The translations under genes were made by a program, and so were the position numbers. 64,000 bases of DNA from Adiantum capillus-veneris (taxonomy: Eukaryota; Streptophyta; Polypodiopsida; Polypodiales; Pteridaceae), in assembly GCA_014529385.2 (NCBI GenBank), contig CM043955.1, forward strand, positions 136,100,108 to 136,164,107, in the 5' to 3' direction. This document shows positions 43,988 through 55,363 of this stretch, piece by piece (position 1 is the stretch's first letter; every line of letters begins with the position of its first letter). The notes below the pieces were generated by a model. The model was not told the DNA's origin and made no database searches. It saw only the letters and a list, made by a program, of their open reading frames with translations.

Positions 43988-46900
43988 ATGCATCTATGCT
44001 CTGGTCGTGTGCTAGAGACGGAGCAACTACAGAGAATTTTGACTTACGCGAGTTCTCAATATCCACCTACTTTAGGTTCCGGGCCCTCGGCGGGGACCCA
44101 AGGTAGTACAAACCAAGATCCGAACATAGCGGCTAGTGACTCTTCCTCTGACTACGATGTCATGGAGGGTTTCCCAATGCCTAATCCCGATAGCTCAAGC
44201 CAAGACATGCATGCCATGGGCCCGCGGTCCAGGCCGAGCGTGCTTAGCCGCCTGAAGGAAACCTTTAGTAGAGCCACTCGCTCCGAACATGGAGCTAATG
44301 ATGTAAATGAGGGAGGTGGGGAAGTCAATTCTCCATTCGTGACCAAGCTAGACCTTATGCCCTTAGAGAATGTGCACGTGAATACTTCATTCACTGCACC
44401 TCCTGACTCTTCAGAGTTATCTCCCTCCGAGGTCATATTACCCGATAGTAGAAGCCTTGCCGAAGTGCAAGAGGTTGAGCGATATATCCTTGCAGCGAGG
44501 GAAAAGGAAGTCGAGAGCTCACGTAAGACGAAGCAACGAAGAGAGTTAAAAGCGAAAGCCCCTATGTGAATATCCTTGCTAAGAGAGCAATCGAGTGCTC
44601 CTGACTTAGCAACCGCTAAGGGCCAACCCCTAGAAAGCAACATTGCATCTAGCTCAAAGGACACTCCTAGCACCTCAATCTGAGATGGAGCGTTCTTAAA
44701 TGAGAACAGGGAGTACAAACTACAAACGAAAACTCTGACAGACCTATACACAGGTCACACCTATCACGTGGGTTGGTTAGATGTCCTACAGTCCACAATG
44801 GGCGCTACTAGTGTGGAGGATCAACAACAAAGAGTTTGTGAGGTCATCCATAGGGTCATTGAGTTAGAGAGACAGAACAAGGGGATCAACATGCCTTCAA
44901 CGGGTCTCGTGAGATTCTTGGATATAGGAAAGGCTAAACAGATGACCTTATCGCAAATGGAGACTCCCTCAGTAAGTCCGATGGATCCTCCATATGTTGT
45001 TTCGCTAGGGGTCTCAGTGCAATCTGAGCCCACAAGTGATAGCTTCACCTTTCCAAGTCTAGCTCATCTTTCCCTTGATGACACCACGGCTACCATGCCT
45101 ACCCCAATGATGGGCATGCCGAGAAACATGCCGTGGACCTCATTTGTTAGTAAAGCACCGCTACATGGTAGCTCAATGCCTGCAACAGTACCTACAAGTG
45201 TGTACCAATCGTATGCACCTATGGGTCATCACACTCATGTAGTCCCTACTCCTCCCATTGTTTCAACTACCTATGCTCCACAACCACAACACCCAAGTTC
45301 TTATTTCCATGGGACTATACCAGCTAGCATTAGCATGTCACATCCGACGTCTGCTATGCCTAGGACCACACATATGAACTTTGGACCACCAGATGGCACA
45401 ACATCGTACCCAACATGGAACCCAAGGGCTTCCTATGCGCCAAGCCCAATGCCAATACCTACTCCACATGTAGTCTCTGGAGTAGCTTCATCCACGGTGC
45501 CTGGTCACTTAGGTGACTTGGCAACATTTGCTCAAGCTATTGGTCGATCTATTGCTGAGAATATGCGTAACACGTCTGATAGAGAGCCTAGAAGTAAGGC
45601 AGTACAAATAGCCAAGCTCACGCAAAAATTTAGTGGAGAAGGGGATGTGAGAAATCGTATCGAAGTGTTTGAACAAATATGATGTGATTCTCCAAAAGAA
45701 CACAATGACCTGCATAAGAATAATGCTTTAAGCCTAACCTCAAGTGGGAAGGCAGGGGATTGGTATAGAACCCTAAGGGTGGAAGAAAAAACGATTTACC
45801 CTACTCTTAGGAGACTGTTCTTGAAAGAATACATACAAAAGGGAGTGCTTTGGGGTGTAGCCTCTCAGCTCCAGAAAGCCCAACGAGAGGAAGGAGAGTT
45901 GGTGAGAGACTTTATAAGTTGATTGAAGCATTTGAATTCTCGTTGTAATCCAAATGAGAGCTTCAACAATAACCAATTGCTTGGTAGATTCATTAGGGGG
46001 TTATGACATGAGGATATCTACAATGGCCTAGTCATTAGAGGTATCACCACTTGGGAAGTAGTCACCACCAATGTGATCCAATTGGAGGATAATTTAATGA
46101 TACAAGGAGAAAGAGTGTCTGTTGAGCCTAAATCTATTCGCTCACAAGCATCAGGGCATCAGCCAATGACCCTAAAGCCTATTGCTAAAGAGCCAAAGAT
46201 ACCTGAGATGACTTTAGCAGATCTCACCAAGGCTATTCGAGAGAGTCTTAGAGACAATCGTGCTCTGCAGAACGATCATACGTATCCAAGAAGGGAGCAG
46301 CAATGGTGCTCAATATGCTATGGACCGCATAGTACCAGTGAATGCCCTACTTTTAGAGTAAAATTCAACGGGAATTGCAATGCCTGTGGGCGGTATGGTC
46401 ATCAAGCTAAGGATTGCATAGTATTTAAACGCGCGATGGCCAATATACCAACCTTAGCATGGACAGACACACCTGGAGTGCCTGCATTGATGCCGGTCCC
46501 ACCTCTTGAACAAACAGCACAACACATGGTCCCTAGGGCCCAAAATGTTGTTCAAACAACACCCTTACCACCTCCAGTGCTAGGACCGCAACCACCACAT
46601 CCAAAAATCACTTTTGTGAATCAAGTGGGTTGTGAGTCATCTATTTCTTGTTTGGAAGGTTGTGAGGAAGATATAGATCCTAATATTGCCTATGGGATGG
46701 ATGTGCTTGAAGAAAGTCCACAATACTACATGGAGGACTATTGGGGACAAGTCAAACCTGTATATCAAGTAGCTGCTCTTGCGGCAAGAGGCCAAACCAT
46801 CAATTACACCGCTAAGAGACCGCCTCTTCAATGCTATGAGTGTGGAGGTCCACATCGTGTAGCCGAGTGTCCTATTAGGTTACAAAAAAACGCCACACTT

Positions 46901-47203
46901 ATGCAAACCAATCAAGCAAGCACGTCTACAATGCCGATACTCATGTGTAATCGATGTGGCATAGATCATTTGATTGCCCAATGTCCAAATAATCCAAATG
47001 CACCGAAGATCACGCCATTAAACTTGATTGAAGTTATCGAGGAGCCATCACAAAGTACACCTATGGTACCAGTAAACGTACTCACACGATCGATGCTCCA
47101 AAAACAAAATTATATTCTTGAAGAAAGAGACACAGCATCAATTGCCCAATCTCAGAAAAGAAGAAAACACGAAGGAAGAGATTGCAAAAAGCAGCGAAGT
47201 TAG
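43988..47203 (+). pseudogene. gag: O1 gag, about 1070 codons in one frame, five stops, four zinc knuckles
   Basis: All pieces (43988-44569, 44768-45682, 46073-47203 and the stretches between) lie in the same frame, broken only by in-frame stops near 44567, 44681, 45680, 45918 and 46003. So there are few or no indels. The capsid-like core reads TQKFSGEGDVRNRIEVFEQI, then SSGKAGDWYRTL and REEGELVRDFIS, stop, LKHLNSRCNP. It is followed by zinc knuckles CSICYGPHSTSEC and CNACGRYGHQAKDC, a Pro-rich spacer, then CYECGGPHRVAEC and CNRCGIDHLIAQC. Four knuckles, three of them CX2CX3HX4C, is unusual for a plant gag. The N-terminal 350 residues are low-complexity and Pro/Ser/Met-rich. Confidence 0.85.
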
Positions 47204-47495
47204 ACCCCAGTTCAAAGACCAACATAGGGACTGGTGACGACCCTGTATATATGAACGACGTTGAAGAAGATTCTGATTCAGGAGAAACCGTGGAGACCAA
47301 AACGACCACTAAGATAGAAACCAACAAGGAAGATCTTCATGAGCCACAATGGCCAAGATCCAAAAAGAAGATAGGAACTTATCCAAACCCTACAGAGGAG
47401 ATTGAGTGAGTCAAGGAATTAAGGAGTTTGGTAGAAGATACCCAAAGGGATCTAGAACCAGCACCTAGGCAGCTCCAGATTACAGACACCACCCT
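47204..47495 (+). other. O1 gag-protease linker, frame-shifted
   Basis: An acidic, Glu/Asp/Thr-rich piece is open in another frame (47182-47409). It probably encodes the linker; the stop after KKQRS and the frame changes separate it from gag and protease. Confidence 0.5.
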
Positions 47496-48779
47496 GTGAC
47501 GCAACAACAAGCTCACCAAGTCCATAGACCCTTAGACATACCTAGTGTCATCCAAGAAGAAAGTGACTTAAAGTCATGGGAAAGTGGGCATACTCACTTC
47601 TTGATGGAAAGAATGTTTACAGAGGGACTACTTGATCCTATCGAAGAAATGGAGATCCCATCTTCCCCACATCAAGGGACTGAAGCCCAAAAGGTGCCGT
47701 TAAACATTGCCAAATTGATGGATTTCATGTCTTCAGAAGTTAGAACCACCATCATGTCCAAACTATATAAAGATCCTGAGCTAGTCTCAGCTCTTCGAGC
47801 CTTCCTCAATGGAGAACTAAAGTTTGGGCTACCACAATTTGCACAGATGGATGGAGCTGGGGAGATGCCAATAGAGGAGGAACACTTAGATCCACAACCC
47901 AACTTAGATGAGAACCTTGTTATAGAAATACCTACTAACAAGTTGGGACAATACTTTGAGGGTGATGAATCCAATGCGACCATACCAATCACTACTAAGG
48001 GATTAACTGTGAAGGGAATCCTTGATGGTGGCGTTGGGGTTAGCATTGTGACTAAAAATTGATGGGAAACTATGGGAAGACCTCACCTTGCGACCACAAC
48101 CATAGTAGTGAAGATGGCCAATGGGTCTATTGTTAAACCTATTAGGTTGCTAGAAGATCTTAAGATCAAGGTCTTTGGACATAAAATAAGGATTACCTTC
48201 ATTGTTATGGATTTCTCCAAGAACACTATGGCATCGGAGATGATCTTAGGATGTCCTTTCATGAGGGAAGCAAAAATGGTGCATGACTGGTCTAAAAACC
48301 ATGTCTACTTGCAGTTCCAAGATTCTGTTATTCGAGTGGATCTTATGGCTGGTCGAGCACATCCCCTAGGAAACAGGTTTATAATTGATCATAGATCTGA
48401 CACCACAGTTCACTCGGCCCCATTGCAGTATTGTTACACGTGTATAGCGGACATTGATGTTGGGGAAGATTCTCCTTATATGGACGTACTACCTGAGATG
48501 ACTGAGTCGGACAATGTGGATTGGGTCCACCTAGCAGTAACCATAGACACTTGGGAAAATAGGGGGACGACATGGGTAACACCTGAGGGGGTTGAAATGC
48601 CCGTATCCTTAAATATGCTAGAAGCAATGCATATAGCTTCTGACAAGACTCATCCTAATGTAACGAAGAAAACATACAAGTGGGTCCCTAAAGCTTCTTT
48701 AGCAACCATAGCTAGTGCTAAAAAACAAAAGCCTTGTAAGAAACGTACCACTCGCTCCAACAAAAGTAAGAAAATGTGA
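47496..48779 (+). pseudogene. pro: O1 aspartic protease region
   Basis: Two open stretches in one frame (47496-48062 and 48072-48779) are separated by a single TGA. The retropepsin active site reads VKGILDGGVGVSIVTKN, with DGG as in Tat/Athila-type proteases, and the flap end reads SEMILGCPFMREAKMVHDWS. Upstream is a conserved-looking domain (KLMDFMSSEVRTTIMSKLYK). The tail is Lys/Thr-rich. No RT follows. Confidence 0.8.
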
Positions 48780-49314
48780 CGTTGGATTTCTAAACGACTA
48801 TTGGAAGCCCAAGGCTACTATCAAGGAAATGATCAAATCTGGGTGCCAAAACGTAGATTGTGTTCTTACTTGTCACCTGACCCATGTAAGCCCAATCCTA
48901 TAGCTCCAAAATGAATTGACGATCGTGGAAAGAAAAAAAATCACAGAATGCTACACACCCGCTCCACAGCTAGTTTGGGTACCAAAGAAAGCACGATTTG
49001 TTCCACCTAGCTCAGGAAGAGGGGAGTCCCATGAAGCTTCTAGCTCCTCATGTAATGCATCCATAGAGGTAAAAGCTTCTCCAGAGCCTCCACCTACAAT
49101 ACTGGACCTCCATAAAGTTACTAAGGAATCCACACCTCCCAGTGTTCAAGAATCACCTGATGAACCACTTCAAGTTCGATCTTGGGAGAGTACCTTACCA
49201 CCCTTGCAACTCGACGAGGCACCTACGGTAATAGAAAACAATCCCCACCTATTACCAACTGGAACAATTGGTTTCAAAGGGTGACAAGCTCATTTCAAAC
49301 GGTATGATCTACCC
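48780..49314 (+). pseudogene. O1 post-protease linker
   Basis: Reads QIWVPKRRLCSYLS in one frame, then 48916-49284 (PAPQLVWVPKKARFVPPSSG, followed by a Pro/Ser/Glu-rich tail). In autonomous relatives this stretch would lead into RT; here it ends at a stop and a polypurine run. Confidence 0.5.
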
Positions 49315-49330
49315 AAGGAAGGGGGGAGTG
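49315..49330 (+). promoter_or_regulatory. internal polypurine tract-like site in O1
   Basis: AAGGAAGGGGGGAG followed by TG (TGTTTGCTGACAG), closely resembling the true O1 tract and LTR start (AGGAAGGGGGGCA, TGTTAACC) 1.6 kb downstream. It may be a second plus-strand priming site or the scar of an older LTR junction. Confidence 0.5.
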
Positions 49331-49855
49331 TTTGCTGACAGTCATCATTCACTTGCTTCCCTCTCAACCTTCCTCCCTGAATTCTCAATCTCCAATCTTA
49401 GGGAATGTATATATAAAGCTTTATACTCACAAAAAACAAAAATAATAAAGAGCAAGAGCAATTAACAAACGACTATGCATAATAAAAGTCAAAACATTGA
49501 CTCAAACCTACACATTCACATCGGGTACACTGAAACAGAAACCTATGTCATAAAACACCTTTGATCCTCATCACTCGAGTGATGGAGGGTAGGTAGAATT
49601 AGTACGATAGGAGTGTTTCTGTTTTAGAGTTGAGTGATTAGCAAAGTTCTTTCTTCCCACTGATGCGCCTCCTAGAGGTATTCTTTGTGTTCCTCGTGTG
49701 TACAGGAACGCGTTGCTGTGGTTAGGATTTGGACCTTCATGGAATCTTTCTCTCGTTCACACTTCAAATCGAGTGCGATCATCAACACAAACAGGTGTTT
49801 CTTGTCCATTAGCATTGTCCCTTATCTTTCTTGCATCTATGTTTGTCTGCTTTAA

Positions 49856-50758
49856 TTGTGATTGGTAGCATAATATTCAACACATTTGCTTAGTATCAAA
49901 CATTAAATTCAATGTAATTTTTGTCATAATCACTTGTCTAGGTTTAAAAATCAAGCAGTTCGACTAAGCTAGTTTAACCAAGCTAAGCGTTAGAGATCTT
50001 CTCTTAATACCATGGGGAATGCCTTCCTAATAATTAATGGTTACTTAGGTTCTTAATCCGATTTAGGCAACATTGTGTGAAATGTACTAGGGCTTTCTAG
50101 CGGGCTTAGTCCCTATTGACCTTTAGCTTAAGTATTATAAAGGGAGTTTACTAGTGTGATGAGCCTGGGGAGGGTAATAGTGTTATATGACCCCCAAAGT
50201 GACAAAATTAGAATGTTGAAAAAAATAATTCAAAGTGCCACAATGTAAAATCTTAAGCTGGAAGAGAAATCTCAGCTTGATTTGGTACTTCACTCACATG
50301 TATCGCCTATGGTACTAGAGCCCTAGAGGTTCCCAGTGTGGGCGCTTTTCCTTGAAAAGCAAAAAACCCAAGGCATACAAAATAAGCACACACATCAAAA
50401 TTGAATCACTGTGAAAAGACTTTGGGGGGTCAAAGAAAAGGTAATCAGTCAGGCGATGATTTCATGAGAAATTCCTTTTATCGTAGCTTAACTACAAGGT
50501 CTTCTAGGTATAGCCTCTAGTCAGCCCTCGAACATGAAATACTTGGCTCTCGCGATTAAACAACTTAATTGACCAGAGAAAATTAAGAAGCTTGCCCATG
50601 GTATTAATAGTCGATCTCTAGTACCTTTCAACTGTTAAATTAGCGACCCCAAACTTGTTTAATTTTTACCTTTACATCTTTTTATGCATTTGATCATATT
50701 GCAATTTAATGTTTATTGCTGACAAATGGTTTAAAATTCTGTTACCAATCACATTGTC
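49856..50758. repeat. long imperfect inverted repeat in the O1 3' region
   Basis: The left arm (about 49856-50204) and the reverse complement of the right arm (about 50415-50758) align along their length. Landmarks are TGTGATTGGTA, AAACATTAAATT, TTAATACCATGGG and GACCCCCAAAGT, each present once per arm in inverted order. The arms are about 350 bp with a loop near 210 bp. By eye the similarity is roughly two thirds, with small indels. A transcript through it would fold into a long hairpin. Confidence 0.7.
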
Positions 50759-50934
50759 TGCCTACAACTGCATATGATTTTTAATTCTATATGAGAATGC
50801 AATTACTGTGCCTATGTTGTTTGATTTTGCAGTGAAGAAGGCTAAGACATTCATCTCAAATGCTCTTCCGCCTCGACGAACGAGTTTCAACTCAATAGCT
50901 TCCGAGGACGGAATCTACATTAGGAAGGGGGGCA
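50759..50934 (+). other. O1 3' end and polypurine tract
   Basis: A short open frame (KKAKTFISNALPPRRTSFNS) is preceded by TTTTGCAG, which looks like a splice acceptor. It then runs into AGGAAGGGGGG (50922-50932), CA and the LTR. Confidence 0.5.
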
Positions 50935-51531
50935 TGTTAACCCTCACGGCTCACGGACACCATATCACCTACGACGGACGTTGTATTATTTACTTGGTAG
51001 AGTGAGGTACCGGGCTTGTTGGTCCAATAGGAAAAGGGTAAGAGTGATCGCCGATGAGAGGCGCACTCTAACTGGAACATTCAAGGGATTAGTTGGCTAA
51101 GAATGGGCGCCCAAGTGTGAATGGGGTGAGCTCATATAAAAGTCAACTAAACCTAAAATTCACTCAATCTCTCATTTGTGCAATTGAAGAGTGCTCTTGC
51201 TCCATCTCCATCTTCTTCTTCTTCATCTCCTTGTGTGTTTGTGTGTGTGTGTATGTGTGAGAGAGTGAGAGAGGGAGAGAGAGGGAGTGTGTATGCGATC
51301 GAGCATTACGAAGGCACGACGGCGGCGAAGCGGTTGAGCGCGACGTAGCGGCGTCTCCCTCTTCTTCGCGACGAGGAATCCTCCACGAAGCAAGCGTAAA
51401 GTGGTGGGTGACACACCATCGTCATCTTTGAGCTTACTAGTTTAGGCTTGTTGTGTGCTTGGAGCCATTTGTGGCTCGCACACGGTGTATCGGCAAGTTC
51501 CTTGCATTGACACGTGTGACATACGCGCACA
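50935..51531 (+). mobile_element. O1 3' LTR
   Basis: 597 bp, matching 42584-43176, with TATAAAAG at 51135-51142. It is followed by the target duplication AAAAT and then G2 RT coding sequence. Confidence 0.92.
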
Positions 51532-51536
51532 AAAAT

Positions 51537-53742
51537 TTATATTAATCAAAAGAAAAGTGATTTTTTTAAACAAAAGATTTAGTATTTAGGTCACATTATC
51601 TCTCAAGATGGCATCCAAATGGATCCATCAAAGTTAGAGGTAAGAAAAGAATGGCCTAATCCAACAAATTTGCATGAACTAAGAAGCTTTATAGGTATGT
51701 GTGCATACTATAGACACTTCATAGAAAAGTTCTAACAAATCATGGGACCATTACATGACCTAACAAAGAAAAACGTTAGGTATATATGGTCCACCAAGGA
51801 GAACAATGCTTTCAAAAAGCTTAAAGAGAAGCTTATCTCTCAACTTATGCTCACACTGTCAGATCTATCAAAGCCATTTGAGGTCCAATGCGACGCTTGT
51901 GGTGATTCCCTTGGAGTTGTTTTTCTCCAAGAAGGGCACGCCATAGTCTATGAAAGTCGAAGGCTCGACCCTGTTGAGCAAGCTCTAGGCATATATGAAA
52001 AGGAACTCCTCGCAGTTCTACATGCCTTAGACTCATGGAAGCACTATTTATTGGGGACTCCTTTCATTCTGCGAATGGATCACCAAAGTCTTAAGTACTT
52101 CATGACGCAGACCAAGCTCTCTGACAAACAAATGAGGTGGGCAACTTTCCTTTCACAATTTCATTTTCATATAATTACTCACATTGTTTGCAAGCATAAT
52201 CAAGTGGCCGATGCACTCTCAAGACAACCAAGAGTGAATGCGATATCCACAGCAACTCACAATGATCTATCTTCTATGATAGATGAGTACGCTATTGATC
52301 CCAATTTTAGAGACGTGATTTCAGCCCTTGCACTAGGGAAGAGGGAAGAACCATTTACCTACAAGATGGTTATCTTCTCTATGGCAATAGACTATGCGTT
52401 ACTAACTCACTACATGAGAATGTAATGTATGAAACTCGTGCTCCTCTTTATGCGGGGCATATAGGGATTCAGTCTACCCTAAAAGGGATAGAAACATAAT
52501 TCTATTGGCCTGCCATGAAAGCAAACATACAAGATCATGTTTCAAAATGTCTGACATGCCAAAAGAAGAAGTTTGATAGAGGGAAGAAATCTAGATTGCT
52601 TCGACCTTTGCCAATCCCTAATTCACCATGGTAGAGCATATCCATGGATTTTATCTTTGGATTGCCCAAGTCTATCCATGGGAATATAGGAATATGGACT
52701 ATAGTAGACAAGTTTTAGCAAACAAGCACATTTCATACGTGTCAAAAAGACTATCAAGGCCCATCAAATGGCAACCCTCTTTATATCACAAATCTTCAAA
52801 TACCATGGCTTGCCAATGTCCATAGTGTCAGATAGAGATCCTAGACTGACCAGTAACTTTTGGAAGGGTCTCTTTGAAAATTTAGGTACAAGGATAAACT
52901 TCTCTTCGGCCTATCATCCCCGAACGGATGGCCAAAGTGAAATACTAACCTAACAATTCTTGATCTACTAAAAGCTTATGTCACAGAAGTAGATCAAAAG
53001 TCCCAACGGGAGAAGTACTTACCCTTAGTGGAGTATGCTTACAATAACAATGTACATACTTCCATGGGAAAAGCACTTTTTGAGGTGATAGAGGGAAGAT
53101 AAAAAAGTCCCCTGCTACTAAAGGTACATGGGAAGATCTTTGCCCCGCAAATGAATATAGCCGAGACCTGAAGAATCTTTCCAAAAGATTAAGGATGCTA
53201 TATCCATCTCTAAACAAAGAAAAAAGGATGCTGATGATAAGCACAGAAAAGCCCTAGCCTTTAAACAAAATGATTGGGTCTTGCTTAAGTTTTCCAAAGC
53301 TCGATTAAGGCACACAACAGGCAAGAATCCTACAAGAATCCTACATGACACCAAAAGTATTGTGCTAAGTTAGCAAAAAGGTACTATGGTCCCTTTCAGA
53401 TTCTTAGGCCAATCAATAAGATGACCTATCAACTCAAGTTGCCCAACCATTGGCTCATACACAATGATTTCCACGTGAGCCTACTAAAGCCTTACAAAGG
53501 AGAGCCACCTCAAGAAGAAATCATTGAAGACCCACCGGAGATAGAGGTCCAAGAAGAGGTGCTGCAGCCCGAATCCATTCTCTGACACGAAGATAAGGTA
53601 CTACAAGGCGGTAAGACTATCCGACGATATCTTATCAAGTTTAAAAATTATCCGTTTGAAGATGCTAGATGAATGCAAGTAATACAATTAAAGGATAACC
53701 TAAATCTTGTCAATGCTTATTACAATGATTCCCTAGAGTAAG
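51537..53742 (+). pseudogene. pol: G2 RT end, RNase H, integrase and chromodomain
   Basis: RT resumes with YLGHIISQDGIQMDPSKLEV and RSFIGMCAYYRHFIEKF. RNase H (51742-52425) shows FEVQCDACGDSLGVVFLQEG, YEKELLAVLHALDSW and MDHQSLKYF, where the usual Thr before Asp is Met. Integrase has CLTCQKKKFDRG and [13 protein letters not shown], and keeps SDRDPRLTSNFW (second Asp intact, unlike G1). It then has LVEYAYNNNVHTSMGKA. The chromodomain region reads KYCAKLAKRYYGPFQIL and TIRRYLIKFKNYPFEDAR, with TGG-to-TGA at the next codon. Many stops and frameshifts are present. Confidence 0.88.
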
Positions 53743-54095
53743 CAAATGTAAATATGTTTAAATGAACAAAGTTTTTGTCTTATAAGACTCTCTTTTTCTT
53801 TATTGTGCACAAATGTTAATAAGTATGCATATGCTTATGATCATGTTTGTGGAGACGACATCTCCCAAACACTAAGTAAAGCTTGTCACTCTACTATGGA
53901 AGATTGATACGGACTAAAGTGCAGACATGCTTGCGGCAGCTAAGGCTCTCAAGCACCAAATGGACTAGTCATCCATTTTGGAATGGTGTCGTAGGGTAAA
54001 ATAGGGTCCTCTACCTACTAGCAAACACACAAATGACTAGGCTTTATCTTCTCTATCTCATAGTCGAGGACGACTATGATTCAAGAGAGAGGTAA
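53743..54095 (+). promoter_or_regulatory. G2 3' untranslated region and polypurine tract
   Basis: Parallels 17932-18305 of G1 in sequence and ends in AAGAGAGAGG (54083-54092) plus TAA before the LTR. Confidence 0.78.
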
Positions 54096-54934
54096 TGTCA
54101 TAAAAACCAATATCTAATTCTTCCAAATGATTTTCTCATGTTAAACTGATCATTTAATATGGGGAAGTACTAGGGGAGTAAAAGCTAGAATATTGGTAAG
54201 GCTGCAAGACCGGTCTTTGCAGAGATCCAAAGGAAGGAAAATAGGGATCCAAAGGGGACAGCCTACAAAAGAGCAATGTGCTCAATGGGGCTTAAAAGAC
54301 CTAAGGTTCAGCTCCATTAGGACTTCCATAGGCTAAAGTTCCTAAATTTAAATCAATTGTCCAAAGGCCAAAGTAGGGGAAAATTGGATGGTCATGGGAA
54401 GACTAATAAGTCTTCCCACATCCCTAGGAAGGAGGGGTGAGCCCTAATGGTAGGGGATGAGAGAGAAACACACACAGACGCACACACACACACACCCAAG
54501 CTCTTCCCAAAGGAAAGAATGGACACATGGTAGGCGCCTACGCTAGTTGCTCCCAATTTCCCTTCAAATCCTATTGGATGGCCATAGAGGTGGATCAATG
54601 AGAATTAGGCTAGAGTAAAATTAGTCTAAGCTCCCTAGAAGACTATTGGACAGTCTACCAAGGCATCCAATGAGCATCCAGCAGCCCAATGGCTTGCCCG
54701 ATTCCTATTGGCCAGAAGACTAAAAGGTCCAATGAGAGTTTAAATGAATTATTTAATTACCTAAAGCTCTCACAAAAGGAGAAAGGGGGACACATGTCAC
54801 AAGGCTATCAATTATGCTCCTAATTTGTGTTTGGCTAAGCTTTGCAGGAGCCAATAAGAAGCCAACATGAGTATTTTGCAAGAGGGGTTGACCAAGAAGA
54901 GAGAGAGGGCTGCATTTTAGTCTAACGCATTGCT

Positions 54935-54967
<33 letters not shown>

Positions 54968-55363
54968 CACAGTGCAAGAAGAACTCCATCTCCTTCTCCA
55001 AGCATTGAGAAGTAGAGGCGTACACCAACAACTCTTGGTTATGGAATGCAAATCCAACCAAGAGCCAAGCTTCATGGCATGCTCATCTCCTCTACCATGC
55101 TAATTACTAAGCTAAGCTATGCTAATTAGAGTGATTATGTGAGGACAATACTTCTTTCTCATAAGATACATCTTCTTCCTCTCAATAATCCGCATTCCGT
55201 GCTAGCTCTCACCATTTTTGAAGGTGTGTGAGGTCTTGGGACTGAGGCTAGGGACACTTGGTGTGTTTTTCAAGCATAATTTGGTGCATGAAGCTTCCAT
55301 CTTCATTGGACCAACGAGTTTTGTCAAGAATTTTATTGTACAAAGGTAGCCATTCCCGTTACA
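54096..55363 (+). mobile_element. G2 3' LTR, internally deleted near its end
   Basis: TGTCATAAAAACCAAT onward aligns with 29650-30865 and 32457-32570, including the undisturbed junction GAGGCTAGGGACAC. It then departs at about 55345, and only a short GTTACA-like end is left, about 200 bp short of the 5' LTR. A copy of AGATG (the bases before the 5' LTR) lies at 55372-55376, eight bases past the presumed end, but this is weak as a target duplication. Confidence 0.8.

Larger units (their letters stand above)
42584..51531 (+). mobile_element. element O1: Tat/Athila-like LTR element with gag and protease but no RT or integrase
   Basis: LTRs at 42584-43176 and 50935-51531 (TGTTAACCCTCACGG to GCACA). 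The primer site TTGGCGCCGTTGCC after the 5' LTR is of the type used by Tat/Athila elements. A polypurine tract AGGAAGGGGGG is at 50922-50932. The target duplication is AAACT (42579-42583) and AAAAT (51532-51536), one mismatch; the spliced target restores the G2 RT reading frame exactly. One long gag frame, a protease and a linker are present, then 1.65 kb without coding. It is therefore non-autonomous. LTR divergence by eye is a few percent. Confidence 0.88.
29650..55363 (+). mobile_element. chromovirus (Ty3) G2, full-length but split by four nested insertions
   Basis: 5' LTR 29650-30865 plus 32457-32821, primer site 32823, gag from 33195, protease about 38900, RT start to 39713, RT middle 42257-42583, RT end, RNase H, integrase and chromodomain 51537-53742, 3' LTR 54096-55363. 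Insertions: solo LTR 30866-32456, copia C2 33904-38025, element X 39714-42256, element O1 42584-51531. Removing them leaves about 8.5 kb, a normal size for a chromovirus with 1.5-kb LTRs. Stops and frameshifts occur in every segment. Confidence 0.88.

Noticed and set aside
44152-44751. 199-codon minus-strand ORF inside O1
   Set aside because: Antisense shadow of the gag frame; the plus-strand frame continues with recognisable gag and zinc knuckles.
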